From: Cryptomeria japonica
Taxonomy: Eukaryota > Streptophyta > Pinopsida > Cupressales > Cupressaceae
DNA length: 64,000 nucleotides
Direction: 5' to 3'
Assembly (NCBI RefSeq): GCF_030272615.1
Contig: NC_081412.1
Span: 477,997,657 to 478,061,656, forward strand
Of the stretch, positions 11,569 to 23,416 are shown piece after piece; the first letter of the stretch is position 1; each line of letters begins with the position of its first letter. The position numbers and the translations under genes are program-made. The notes below the pieces were generated by a model. The model worked only from the letters and a program-made list of their open reading frames with translations. It did no database searches and was not told the DNA's origin.

Positions 11569-11690
11569 CTGTCAATAATGGCATATTGTGATGGTTAAGT
11601 TGTTGTGTTGTTGCTCTTACCATCAATATTCAAGTCCCACCCGTTCATAGCTCCGGATTAAAAAGTTTTTTAAAAAAACAAAAAAAAACA
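11569..11690 (+). mobile_element. tRNA-derived SINE with target-site duplication
   Basis: A 122-bp insertion is flanked by the 9-bp direct repeat AAGCAACAT (11560-11568 and 11691-11699). It contains an A-box-like TGGTTAAGTTGTTG (from 11592) and a B-box-like ATTCAAGTCCC (11628-11638), spaced as in polymerase III promoters, and ends in an A-rich tail. The combination indicates retroposition of a tRNA-like transcript by LINE machinery. I cannot name the SINE family or the parent tRNA. Confidence 0.8.
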
Positions 11691-11739
11691 AAGCAACATG
11701 TCCCCAAAAAAGAAGAATGTTTACCCCCTGAATGTAGGC

Positions 11740-12560
11740 CTGGAATTTGACGGTCACCCCTACCTGTCATATGAATTTTTGATGACGGTTTAGTCATTTC
11801 AATGCCTTTCATTTGACGTTTTAAGAAAAATATTAACTGTCAAAAACTATAAAAATAGAAGATTGAAGCCACACCAAAATGCAATGCACATCTTTCTTGG
11901 GAAGAAATGAAAATCATTGCCTTAACGAAAAAATAATGATAAATTAGTAATATATGCAAAAATCTTAAATTTACTGAATAAGTTTCTAAATTAATATACT
12001 AATATATATTATATATTAACATTAATTGATAATTAATTAATAATTACTAATCTAGTAATAATAAACATTAAAATTTTAAAATTATATATATTATGACAAG
12101 TTTCTATAACAATCTTATTAAATATATTTAAAAAATTAAATTGACTAAGTTTCTAAATTCATATATAAAAAAATAGAATATATTGTAAAAATTCATATTA
12201 AAATGTTTTATCAATTATATTCTATCATTTCAATTATGACAAGTTTCTAAATTCATATGAAAAAATAGAACTATTCTAAAAAATCATATTAAAATATTAT
12301 AAAATTAGAAACAACTACATCCTTCCATATTCTAAATCCTTCGATTTCAAAATATTCTAAATAAATTTGTATTTTTATAATAAACATTCTAAATTAATAT
12401 ATATATTACCTACTATATTTTTTTACGGTTTATTTATAATTTGAAGTGTCATCTACACAGTTTTAGAAAAAAATAGCATGTCAATACATACATTCTACTA
12501 ATTTTTTAAGTTGTCAAATACGGTTCAAAAGTGGAAAAACAGCCATTTTGCCATTTTGCC
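11740..12560. repeat. AT-rich block with ~96-bp imperfect repeats
   Basis: The motif AAGTTTCTAAATTCATAT followed by an A-run and TAGAA recurs at about 12142 and 12238, with a weaker copy near 12095. The rest is low-complexity A/T. No gene. Confidence 0.5.
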
Positions 12561-12957
12561 TAAATGTTTCTTCCCCCTCCCAAGAAAAGAAAAACCATGC
12601 TTAAGGCAAATTGACAAGTGTAAAGGTTGACTTCACCACAAATGTCGAACAAGCATGTGGGAAACTTTCCTTGTTTTTTGGTATTATTTGTTTTGTTGCC
12701 TTTATTTAAGGCTTCTAAACAATAATAAAACTTCCTTTATCATTCATTAGTTCCTTTTTCTTTTATTTTAATTTATCATATTTCTTTTTTTCTTAATTGA
12801 TTTTATCCTCTTAAAAATGTTAGCACACCAATATTAACTAGCATTTGTACTAAAAGGGGTGCAAGGGTTAGTTGATAGTAAGATATAAATGAACTGTTTG
12901 AGATGAAGAGGTTGTTGTCACTTTCATTATTACAGAAGTAAATAGAGTTGGTTGATT

Positions 12958-13400
12958 GATTTCTAACTCTTTTTTTTCTCCAATTAAATTTTATTTTAAG
13001 AATAAAAATCATAAAAAAATTCTAATTCTCTTTTTTCTCCAATTAAATTTTATTTTAAGAATAAAAATCATAAAAAATATAAAAGAGAAAGAACAAGATT
13101 ATTATATAGAGAGCTCATTGATTGGTTTCTAACTCTCTCTTTTTTTAGAATTAAATTCCATTTTAAGAATTAAAATCATAAAAAATATGAGAGAGAAAGA
13201 ACAAGATTACCCTATTTCTATATAATACATCACTTTTTTTTTTATATTAATATAATGTATATAACTCTCTTTTTTCTCCAATTAAATTTTATTTTTAAGA
13301 ATAGAAATCATCAAAAATATTATTAATATTTTAGTGAATGAAAGAGTAAGGACAAGATTATCCTATTTCTATATAATAGATCGATTTTGTTTTATATTAT
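12958..13400. repeat. Four imperfect tandem copies of a TCTCCAATTAAATT-containing unit
   Basis: The core CTCCAATTAAATTTTATT plus AAGAATAAAAATCAT is repeated at about 12975, 13035, 13140 (diverged) and 13268. The later copies carry longer spacers with GAAAGAACAAGATTA and CCTATTTCTATATAAT. Copies differ in length from about 60 to 140 bp, suggesting unequal growth from one unit. The short minus-strand frame crossing it is not a gene. Confidence 0.75.
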
Positions 13401-15290
13401 ATTAATATAATCGAGAGGATAGATTTTAGATATATTTATTTGTTTCTGTCTCACATCCATATTTGTTTGCTTCTGTCTCATCCATGGAGTTAGTCCAAGA
13501 TTTGATGCTTTGTAGATTGGCCTAGAAAGGTCAAAAAAATGTGTTCTTTTTTTTATTAAGCACCTGCAATTACTGCAAATCTTAGGAACTCATCTAAGTC
13601 ACCTTGAGAGGAGAGCTAAATTCAATGGGTCATTATAGGTTTAGATGAAATAACTGGTAATTATAGGTATTCTATAAAATGATATTTAAGTGGCGCAATT
13701 TAAAATTTCTTATCATTTGGTTTTGCACATCTGGCCTTTGAATTTTGGTAGAATTCCTTCTTTTGTTGAGAGACCTTCTCATACTCTCTTCCATGTAGAA
13801 AAAACAAAACACAAATACAATTCAAAGTTTTTATACTTTGGTTTCAGAAAGCTAGCCATTATGATTTGGGATTGTAACTTTTTCTTGTTAAGAGACCTTC
13901 ACAACACTCCTCTTTCTAGCAAATATATGGACACCAATTGAACTTCAAAGGGTACCAAACAAACAATATTTTCAAGAATTGGAAAAAAAATAGAGGTGTA
14001 GGATTCTTGAAAAATATTTTCAGCTTGCAAAAAATTAGAGAAACTTATTATATGGTAATTATTACTATTAGGAAAATTACAATCGATTTACAATCTATAA
14101 AAAAGAAATGTTTTCAAAAGGAAAATGCTATTTGCCAAATCCAAATTTTTATAATATGATTAAACTCTTCACTTTCATATCCAATATCCCACAAAACATA
14201 GTAATTAAAGACCACCCTTTGGTGAATCTTTTATTGCTTTCTTAGTACATATGCTCAAGTGAAAAATCTCAATAATAGCCTTCCAAATAAATTGTTATAT
14301 ATTTTAAGGTAACAAATAGTTATATCTAAAGAATATAAACTATTACTTAATTTTTTAAGTAAAATGACTTGTTTACAAAATAGTTTTAGACTACTTAACT
14401 ATTTAATAATTAGTGTTAATTTATTTGTTAAAGAACTACTTTGAACTAATTTAATATTTACATAAAATTCTTCCAAATAAATTTTTATATATTTAAAAGT
14501 GACAAATATATTCACCTAAAGATTACATATTGTTAATTAATTTAATTAGTGTTGGATTATTTTTTATTTTTTTTAAATTACGAGTTTCACATAATCACTA
14601 TTTTTATTTAGATAATAGATCTAAAACAATCAATTAAAAATTAGTAATTAAATTAAAATTTATGTGATATGCATAGGAAATTTTTGAATAATTAACTATT
14701 TAATTAGTTCCAAAAATTATTGTTGAAATTGATTTTTTTAAAGAACTATTTTACTACCTAAGAATCAGAGGCTTGTTAGGAGTTTGTTTGTTTGGTAGTA
14801 GCTTTCGCCATAGTAATTAGGTTTTCTCATCCTTTTCTTACAGTCAATATGCACCTTACCACAATGGGATCTATGTCTTGTCTTGTGAAGAGCACAAATA
14901 TCAAGTAATCAAGCATGTAAAAAATGTGGATTGCGTGTGTCATAGATGAATTAAGTACCTTTAGCTAAAGATTGCAAAGCACAACATAAAGATGGACCTG
15001 TCCAGATTTAGAGTTTTCATTTTTTAGAGAGTTAATTTTTGCTTCCATGGACAAGATTAACCAAATCCTGAAGAGAAATGGGGCATCCCCGTAAAACCTC
15101 TAAGATCAGTATGCACCTACAATATCATATGTTTCTTCAAAACATATTACAAAATGTTGATACAAGCACATACTACTATGCCATAAAAGCAGAAATAGGC
15201 ATAGTTGATTTCCCATACATTAAACTTTAAAGGAAAGATTATGCAATTTAAAGATTAAGAATAATTTCAAGAGCATTACGACATATAGAT
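13400..15290. other. Gene-free AT-rich stretch
   Basis: Short frames at 13690-13941 and 13938-14159 have no recognisable domain and A/T-driven composition. Nothing else is supportable. Confidence 0.45.
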
Positions 15291-15299
15291 TTAATACAT

Positions 15300-15545
15300 C
15301 ATAACCATGAAACAAGAAGAATGAGATAGGAGAGAGAACATCGATATACGTGGAGAAAAACCTTTTGACTAAAAACCCCCACACTCCAAAACATCGAGCC
15401 AAAGTGTTATTCAACAACAAGTTACAATAGATTTTCAGGCTCTAAGCCTGTACATGGAGATTTACATCCTGTTCCATCCTGGAGAAAAACTAACAATGTA
15501 ACTCTTGTGAAATGAACTCCTCCCCTCTCTTAAATTAGCTAAGGG
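15300..15545 (-). repeat. Copia-like LTR R/U5 fragment, reversed
   Basis: On the minus strand the sequence contains GGGGGTTTTTAGTCAAAAGG followed by TTTCTCCACGTATATCG, resembling the conserved segment just before the end of plant Copia LTRs. No termini or purine tract are visible. Confidence 0.35.
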
Positions 15546-15549
15546 ATCA

Positions 15550-18500
15550 ATATATAGAGAGAGAGAGCTCAACACATGAAAGAGGTAGGCACCCATGGTT
15601 TCAAAAACCATCTCCAATGCCTAAGAGGTAAGTTGTGTCATAAATAACATATCTTGCTAATCTCATGACATGTTGCTCATAGAAATTTCCAAGGCAACAA
15701 CCCATATTTCATCCATAACGGAAATATTTCCAAATACAATGTAAGTACAACATAGAAATCACTATGACCAGGAATAGGCGCTTTCCTTACCTCACACTAT
15801 TTGTCTAAAGTGAACTCCACCACAAATGCCAATAGCTAAAGTACAAATCTAATACACAATAGAAGTTGAAAACAAAGACTCTTTAGTCAACATACGAAAT
15901 TGCCAAATCAATTTTCATTCCAAAATTATGACAATATCCTCCCAAAGTATAGCATCTTCCAAGTGGGTGCCAACTTCCTAAAATAAGGGAATATATCATC
16001 TCATCACCTTCCATGTAAGATGCCACCTCACTAATAGGTCCCACAAAGTGAATGACAACTTAGGAAGTCTATAACTTAGGATAAATTAATTATGCAATAA
16101 TTAATTAAATAATTCAATGTGTTAAGACTCTAAGGTTGAGACACCTTAATCCTAATAAATCTTACCTAATTTTTCACATACCAAATAAGCTACATACGTT
16201 CTCTGTTACAATTGATGCAATCACTAGCAGTGATCAAACCACATTTGAAATACCAAAATGAAACAAACAATTATGAACATTTCTATAGATAATAATTCAA
16301 CAGACATCAAAAATATAGTTGGAGTGATATGTTGAAGTGTTTCATATGCACCACAAAGCTTAAATATTAATATGTCTAATTACACACTCTTTGCAACATT
16401 GTGGGTTCTCTTATATGACAGAAAACAACCCTCCCAACCTTTGTTCCATGCATTCATGTTAGGGTTTCTAGTAAAATATGGACATATTGTGAAAAATTGT
16501 ATGTCACTAAGAACCTATTTGTTTTTGATGTTAAAACAACAAAAAATTCTTTTAAATTCTTATAGAGGTTTCACTATTTGCCACTAAAATCTTGATGTTT
16601 TTTTTCTAAATAATCTAGAATGTTCCAACCTTGACATGATGTATCGATCGAGCATAAGGATGTTTCAAGATTTGGGTGGTGAAGTATAGCCAAAATAAAA
16701 TTATTCCTATGTGATTCCATTCCTCTGGGTAAATTTCTTGGAGTGAAGAAGTTTTCAATCTGCTGGAAAGCCCAGAAAACCCTTTTCTTCTCAGCTGAAT
16801 GGAGATGTGATTGCTTTGTTTCTGACGTAATCCTTTACCAACAAAATTCTCGACAATGCACAAAAAAAAAAAATAGTGTGATGATTTCAGTGAGAATTCC
16901 CACCATATAAGACTATCGGTTAATAAAATTATATTATTATTCATTAACATTATTTTATTTTCTCATTATTATAGCAGTAAATAAATAATAGTGTTATATT
17001 ATATTCTTGCGTCAATTCCTATATAGTTTGTGCCCATTTTGACAAAATGCAAGAATATAATATGCATCACAGAAGTAGCATGTTCATTTGCTAGGTTTGC
17101 CTCATCTTAATCTTAATATAGGCTCTTTGATTATTTAATTTATTTAGATTTATATAAAGAACTTCTAGTCAAATAAATATATATAAACAACGTTCATAAA
17201 ATAATAAAATTATTAAATTTAGGAACCCATGACTTCTAGTCTTATTATACATGCACATGCAACCTAACTACATGATTCTAAGTGAGTGTGTATATCGATT
17301 CCATCACAACTTGTTACCTCCATCAGCTAGAACATTTTCCCAAATGATACTCTCTCTCTCAAACCTAAGAGAAAATCAAGTATTCTTATTACACGTGCAT
17401 AGTTAGTTGCCAGAATAATCATTTCTTGAAATACTTAACATAATCAAGTATTCTACCTAATTGTTTTTATTTAATCAATTAGTACATCAATCTAGTGATT
17501 AAGCAAGGCTAATTTAAGGGGATGTGACACATATTTGCATTCCAGTAGGATAAAAGAAGAAAACATTTTATCACTACAAAATTTTCAAGTAGGGAACTTC
17601 AAAGAATATATCATTCAAATAAAAATCTAATTAATCGATAAAAGAGAAACCATAATGAGCATGAATTATGCATTTTCAAACATTCAAGGTACAAAATGTC
17701 ACATTCAAAAGGTTTTCTATTAAACCAAACCTTCAACTTTAGTCAAATTATTGACTCATATAAAGTAGAAGATAAACACAAAACGTATTTTAGGATAGAT
17801 AAGCATAATATCAATATAAGCATACAAAATCACAATGACCAAGATTTTGATGTCACAAATATTGGACATCTTGGTGTAGTATAGGGTTACATAAAAACAT
17901 CAAGTTGACGCTTTTGTGCAAAGGTTTGTGTACTACAAGTTGAGGAATCATAAAACATTATGAAGAAAAAAGATGACCTACACAACATTAGCTCTTCACA
18001 TCTAATAAGGATACGGAAAAAAAATGAAACTATAGCATTGTCATATTCATCAAGGAAAGCAATGATATGATAGAGAGCCTTAATTAGCATTGAATTCAAG
18101 CCATTTAGCCAAGAATATGGTTTATTTCTTTCCAAATAACTAATTTGCAAGGCTATCACTATAGAAAAAGATAGACTATCAAATGTATATTTATTTCACA
18201 TGAAAAATATATGATACTTATTTAAGATTCCCCCCCTTGTTGGATACTTTCCATAATGACCAGTTACCACTCTTAAATTATCAATTACTAAGGCCACTCA
18301 TGCCCATAATATTTAAAATAAAATAAAATCTCACTACTCATATCTTTTACTAATAAAAAAAATAACATTATTTTCTTTATCATTTTTTTTTTCTCATAAT
18401 ACTCATCTATTTTCAATCATTTATCTCACAAAGTGGTACTACATTCCAATATCCTTTGATTAAGCGTGACAAGGAAGATTCTTGATCAGTATAACTATCA

Positions 18501-18850
18501 TGATGGATCCAAATCATATTTTATAGCAAGCTTACTTGCATGCACAAACGTCATAGTAATATTACATCATTTCATACATGAGTAGTTGCTATGCACTTTA
18601 TTTTTGTTGTAGATAATGCAATCACTACCTATATTTTTCTCATCCAACTTACTATTTCATCAAAAGCACTAAATACATACCGACTCATACATGTATTTCA
18701 TAGTCAACATCTTTATACAATTCATTTCATGATTATACTTTCTATTTGACATGTGTAGGTAATATTATCAACTCAAACCTAGAAATTCATTTGATTAGGT
18801 TGATTTGTACTATTTGCTTAATGTAATTAATTAACCTAGATATTAATTGA
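15550..18850. other. Gene-free stretch
   Basis: There is no recognisable domain on either strand. A 111-codon minus-strand frame at 16615-16950 lies in locally less AT-rich DNA and could be an old exon fragment, but I cannot identify it. The rest is A/T-rich with no clear repeat. Confidence 0.4.
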
Positions 18851-19054
18851 TGCAGGAGCATCCCCGGTTGATGAGAAATCTTGTATCAACCAAAAACATT
18901 TCCTTTCTTATTTAGTTCTTTGTGCAGTTTCAGTATTCTTACTGGTATGTATCGGTAGTTGCTTGTTCTTCATGGTAGATCTTGTTTGCAGTTTCCTGGC
19001 GGTTTCATGTGGTTGATTCTAGATTTATAGTTCATTTGGGTTCTTCTCCGGTCA

Positions 19055-20050
19055 GGGTGAACTCACAAAGCTGGCTCCCACTTTTTGGTACGTCCTGATT
19101 TTTGTTGAAATCATACATTTTTTAAAAAATATAATGATTTAAGCTTTAAGAGGTCCCATTTTAAGTAATTAATTGAAGAGAGTTAAATCAAAGGCTCTTA
19201 GATCAAAATTTATTGGATAGAACCTCTCTACTTCTAAATCATACTTGCAATGGAGTCTCCTTTGCATCTATCAAATGTTGATAAAAAACCAGTTTTACAT
19301 TAGCTTTTTGGGGGTCAAATTAATTCATTTAAAAGTTTTTTTTTTTTTTAAGTATTTAGTTCTTCTTATAAGATTTCCAAATAGTATAACAATTAATATA
19401 TTTAATTTCATTAATATATTTTTATTTAATTTCTTATGAATGTAGGTTTTTCACCGAACATGAACTTCTTTGTTCAATGCATTGGGAAACATAGTAAACT
19501 AATTCAAAAAAAATCTAAAAAATATCTATGCACTAGGTATTGATGTTTTCTTTCTAACAAAAAAAAGAAAATTAAATTTTGATATATATAGAACAAGTTA
19601 TGTGTTCAAACATACACCTATATCTAAATTATAATTAGTCGAACTTCAAAACTTAATAAAATGAAAAATATTCAACATATCACTATCAAACCAACTACAT
19701 GCCCTAGGTATTGATGTTACAAACCAAAATTCAAAAGAATTAAGTTTTTATCATTTATAGAAAAAAAATTATGCATTTTGGGATACACATCACTCTTAAA
19801 AAATGTTGTTTGCTGTAAAAAACTACTTTTTGAGGGAGATGGAAAAATCAATAAAATTTTATTCAAACAAATTTGAAAAAAAAATATTAAGAATCTACAA
19901 ACTAGATGTTAAAAATCACTAGTTTATATCATCTTCAAATTCTTAACGGTTTAAAAGTTATAGGTGTCGGAAACTGAAGGTTTTTTTTTAAATATTCATA
20001 TAAGTGTCAAAGTTGGTCAAAAAGTGGGAACCAGTATTGTGAGTTCACCC
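19055..20050. mobile_element. ~1-kb terminal-inverted-repeat transposon (MITE-like)
   Basis: The left end GGGTGAACTCACAA at 19055 is mirrored by the reverse complement of the right end at 20037-20050. The match continues through CTGG and TCCCACTTTTTG with a few mismatches, giving inverted repeats of about 33 bp. The interior is AT-rich with no transposase, so it would be non-autonomous. Flanks are GTCA on the left and GTTA on the right; no clean target duplication is visible, so the superfamily is not assigned. Confidence 0.75.
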
Positions 20051-21125
20051 GTTAGTTATCGCTTCTGGTTGGTTGTTTCTAGGTTCCCGGGACAGTTCTT
20101 GAGCTTACCGGTTGGTTTTCCTTCATTACCAGCGCAATTCTTGGCGTGTGGATCCATCTTGGGTCTTGTCTGATGTTTTTTGGCATGTGGCTGACCTTCC
20201 TGCTGAACTGCATCACTTGGTTGTTATTTTTCGGAAAGATTTCTTGAATCTTAGGGCAAACCTAATTACAAACTTTATTTTCCTGCATTGGTGATTGTAA
20301 TCCTTTAAGGTCGACCCAGAAATGTTCCGGTAGGTATAAATATGATGTTATGTAATAATTTGTAGGGGCGGAGGAAGTAGAACTTTGAATAAGGACTGAG
20401 ATTCGCATGTTGTGATTTGGTTGATTTTAGAGTCCCGATTGGGTTGTTTCTAGCTTGAAGCTTGCATGTAACCGGTTAATTACTAGATGTTCTTTGATGA
20501 TAATCAGATGATTACCGGATGATTGCCAGAAGTTCTATGGATTGAATATGATCTGTTTATATGAATTTGTTATGTTTTCTTGTTGTTTGTGTTGTGTCTC
20601 TCTCGCTACATAAGCCAGTTGACTCTTCTGAGGGTTTTTACTAGTTATGGCTGCATCATTAATCCTTAAAAAATACTTTCAAATCTTTATAACATGTTTA
20701 ATATTTAATTCAATAATAAAATAGTTTATTATTATAAATATAATGATTATGTAGAAATAAGATAACCCTATTGATTTCTTATTCTAGATAATAGGAAAAC
20801 TCAATTTAAAATCTTAAAAAACTATAAACACAAAATGAAATGAAATATATATTTTTACGCCAAAGGTGTATTATACTCGCATATGGATGCAAAAACGTCA
20901 ATCAATAAAAACTAGAAGCATGCAATTTGACATGTTTGTGACACTTAAGTGCATGAAAAGTAAAAAAAATAACATTTTATTTATTTTTTTTCATTTTTTT
21001 CTCCTCCCATGCACTCAATTAACTAATTTTCAATTATTTAATGCTAATTATATCTTCACTCCGAGTTTGACTAGTCAATCAATGACTTGTCAATCAATTT
21101 GTCTATCTCCATCATGCAATCTAAT
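20051..21125. other. No gene; LTR-like G/T-rich stretch
   Basis: Sequence to about 20660 is G/T-rich with CCGGT/ACCGG motifs that also occur left of the inverted-repeat transposon (18860-19054). The transposon therefore probably split one older repeat, perhaps an LTR. No ends are identifiable. The remainder is AT-rich without genes. Confidence 0.35.
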
Positions 21126-21417
21126 ATTATTAATTATGGGGGATTGGATGCCTAGGGGATGGGCCACACGCAACAAAGGCCGAAGTGGATTACCCACCTG
21201 GGGGGACAAGAGACAGAAGTTTCCCTAAATAAAGTCCAAAATAAAAATATAATAATAGTAATAATAATTTGGTATTATTAATTATGGGGGATTGGATGCC
21301 TAGGGGATGGGCCACATGTAGCAAAGGCCGAAGTGGATTACCCACCTAGGGGGGACAAGACAGAAGTTTCCCTAAATAAAGTCCAAAATAAAAATATAAT
21401 AATAGTAATAATAATCT
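21126..21417. repeat. Two tandem copies of a ~148-bp unit
   Basis: ATTATTAATTATGGGGGATT starts copy 1 at 21126 and copy 2 at 21274. The copies include a GC-richer core with GGATGCCTAGGGGATGGGCC and an AATAATAGTAATAATAAT tail, and differ by a few substitutions and small indels. A frame ending at 21228 runs into copy 1 but is not conserved in copy 2. Confidence 0.9.
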
Positions 21418-21749
21418 AGTAAATTAAAATAATAGTATATTAAAACATAATAATATAATCATATCTTAATAATAATTTAATATTAATTACAATGCAATAA
21501 ATTTTAAGTGTAATCATGAACAAATATGATATTTTTCTGCGTACTTTACTTATATTCTTCTTAAAGATAGGTACGCTAATCATATAAATAATGATGTGCA
21601 AGATTATCACATTACCATGTTTACATAAATCAATCTCTCTCTATTATTATTACAATAATACAAAAAAAAATTAGATATATATAATAATACTTATTTAGCA
21701 CAATAGTTTATTGTAAATCAAATATATTATTTATTCTCCATCATTATAA

Positions 21750-21990
21750 AAGCAATGATTTTATTAGATCTGCAATCTCCCACCACAGAAAAACAACTGA
21801 ATCTCTCTATCTTTTCTCCTCTCTATCCCTTTTTCTACTATTTGCTCTAATCTAATCAAATCCAATCCTTTTCTGTTATAACAGAAACATTCTGTCTCTT
21901 ATTTTGAATCAGAAATATATAAAATATTCTGTAATATTATTTATTAAGCAATGATTTGGTTGAATCTGCAATCTCCCAGCAGTGGAACAA
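21750..21990 (-). repeat. Duplicated segment of the defensin 3' flank
   Basis: On the minus strand GGGAGATTGCAGAT followed by AAATCATTGCTT occurs in the 3' UTR (about 21950-21977) and again near 21755-21782, about 195 bases further on. The second copy lacks any defensin exon, suggesting a partial local duplication or deletion of a former neighbour copy. Confidence 0.6.
21940..21945 (-). promoter_or_regulatory. Poly(A) signal of the defensin gene
   Basis: AATAAA on the minus strand, about 62 bases after the defensin stop codon. A second hexamer-like AAATAAG directly follows the stop. Confidence 0.5.
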
Positions 21991-22006
21991 ATAAAAAGGA
22001 ACTTAT

Positions 22007-22341
22007 TTAACACTGGTGAAAACACCAACAAGCCAATCCGTGTGGATTCCACCAGTCGCACTCTCCAAAGAGTTGATGATCTTGATTTATGCAGATATTA
22101 TTACACTCATCCCACCTCCATGCCTCGCATTGCCCATGAAATCCACCGCTCAAGTTTCTGCACATATCTTGTGATCACCGTAATACAAATCAGTTAGTAA
22201 CTTGTAGTTGGTCATCACAATATTAACAAACAAATAAAACCATGTATTAATAAATAAACAAATATTACCAATACCAGACGCAAAAGCAAAAGGAGCTGTG
22301 AGCAAAAAAAACAGCAGAAACACGTAAATGGGCTTCGCCAT
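22007..22341 (-). CDS. Secreted plant defensin (gamma-thionin fold), two exons
   Basis: Exon 1 (22341-22275) encodes a start Met in an ATGGCG context and a 22-residue hydrophobic signal peptide with a Leu/Phe-rich core and an AFAS end. The intron (22274-22168, 107 nt) has GT-AG ends and a TACTAAC branch site 26 nt before the acceptor. Exon 2 (22167-22007) encodes a 53-residue mature peptide ending in TAA. The split codon is phase 1, the position usual for plant defensin introns. Eight cysteines are spaced C-x10-C-x7-C-x3-C-x10-C-x9-C-x1-C-x3-C, with a gamma-core Gly-Glu-Cys and the CxC pair, so the CS-alpha-beta fold is expected. Family members are secreted antimicrobial or signalling peptides. 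Oddities: loops 2, 4 and 5 are one or two residues longer than the common pattern; the peptide has seven acidic, two Arg and no Lys residues (net about -5) and five Trp, whereas most plant defensins are cationic. A donor six bases downstream (22269) is also in phase and would add two residues. Confidence 0.9.
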
Positions 22342-22388
22342 GGAGATCTATTCTCTTCAAAGGTATTCTCTGAGAAAAAAGATTATGG

Positions 22389-22397
22389 CTTATATAG
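22389..22397 (-). promoter_or_regulatory. TATA box of the defensin gene
   Basis: CTATATAAG on the minus strand lies about 50 bases before the ATG, placing transcription start near 22360 and giving a short leader of about 20 nt. The element is embedded in a less AT-rich segment that contrasts with the DNA on either side. Confidence 0.7.
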
Positions 22398-22399
22398 CT

Positions 22400-23338
22400 C
22401 CTCCTCCTTTGTGTGATCCGCCCAATTTTATTTATTTATTGTTATATTTAACCATAAATATGAAATGATTTTAAGCGTTAATATCTAATGCGATTACAGA
22501 TCAGGGTGGAAAAACCAATTTAGCCTGCTTTTGGTGGCCGTCCTGCCTATGTTCTTTCTACAGCTAAGATTTATTATATAAATTTAAATAGTTTGTACAA
22601 GCCGACTCAAATGAATTTTTTTTTATTCAAACAATATTCTTTTGGTTCATATAATCATATTTTTTATCATAAACGGATCCTATTGCATGATCTATAGTGG
22701 GAAAGAAAAAATTAGTTAGAGAGCAGAAATTAGAGAATAGCTGCAGATTGAAGAAATTAAATAGAAGAGAAATGAGAGAATAGCTGCAGACTGAAGAAAT
22801 TAAAGAGTCCAAAGAAAAAGAAAGAGAAGAAAAAAAATATTAAAAATAATAGAAATAAATGTCAAAAATATGAGATAAGAAATGCCTAAGCAACAAAATA
22901 ACAAAAGATATACAAACACATAAATATACACATATATATAAATATATAAACGAACAATTTATAAATATGATACAATAATAACTTGCGGCAATGAAACTAC
23001 AAACAAACTAGAATTGATAAGAACTAACATGATGGAATGTGGCAAATATATGACTTCAATTTTGGGGGGATTTAACCAATGAATTTCAAAGTTTAAACCA
23101 ATTCAATATTGGGGATGTGTACCAGTAGTCGTTATAGCTAACTTCGTACACCCACAAATTCTAAACAATATATCAGAATTTTGACTATAAAAAAAAAAAA
23201 TTGTCCTTGCATGCAACTTAATTGCTCATAGCTATTGTTTTGGCTTCTCAGTTGTAACAATGTACGATGTGGGATATGTTATGTGTGTGTGGGTCAAAAG
23301 TAAACATTTCAAAGTGTTGCTTGATTAAAGATGCCCCA
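22400..23338. other. Defensin upstream region and gene-free flank
   Basis: No further gene. A 43-bp direct repeat, GAGAATAGCTGCAGA plus TGAAGAAATTAAA, starts at 22733 and 22776. The rest is AT-rich. I see no clear second promoter or opposing transcript. Confidence 0.45.
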
Positions 23339-23416
23339 TTGTATATTTTCTTGACAGTCTTTTGAGTGTCTTCTCTTTTGTAATTCTTTTGCATTACTTC
23401 AATAAATTTTTAAAAA
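23339..23416 (+). mobile_element. 78-bp retroposed fragment with 12-bp target duplication
   Basis: The insert is flanked by AAAGATGCCCCA at 23327-23338 and 23417-23428. It ends TTCAATAAATTTT plus an A-run, like the extreme 3' end of a LINE or a polyadenylated transcript (TTGCATTACTTCAATAAA). It is best read as a severely 5'-truncated retroposition. The last A-run may contribute the AAA of the second duplication, so the minimal certain repeat is GATGCCCCA. Confidence 0.75.

Noticed and set aside
16615-16950. 111-codon minus-strand frame as a gene
   Set aside because: No identifiable domain, signal or neighbour support; kept only as a possible old exon fragment.
21982-22197. 71-codon plus-strand frame
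   Set aside because: It is antisense to defensin exon 2, whose cysteine pattern and splice signals are decisive.
22150-22341. 63-codon minus-strand frame taken as a complete small secreted protein
   Set aside because: Only its first 22 codons are exon; the rest reads into the defensin intron.
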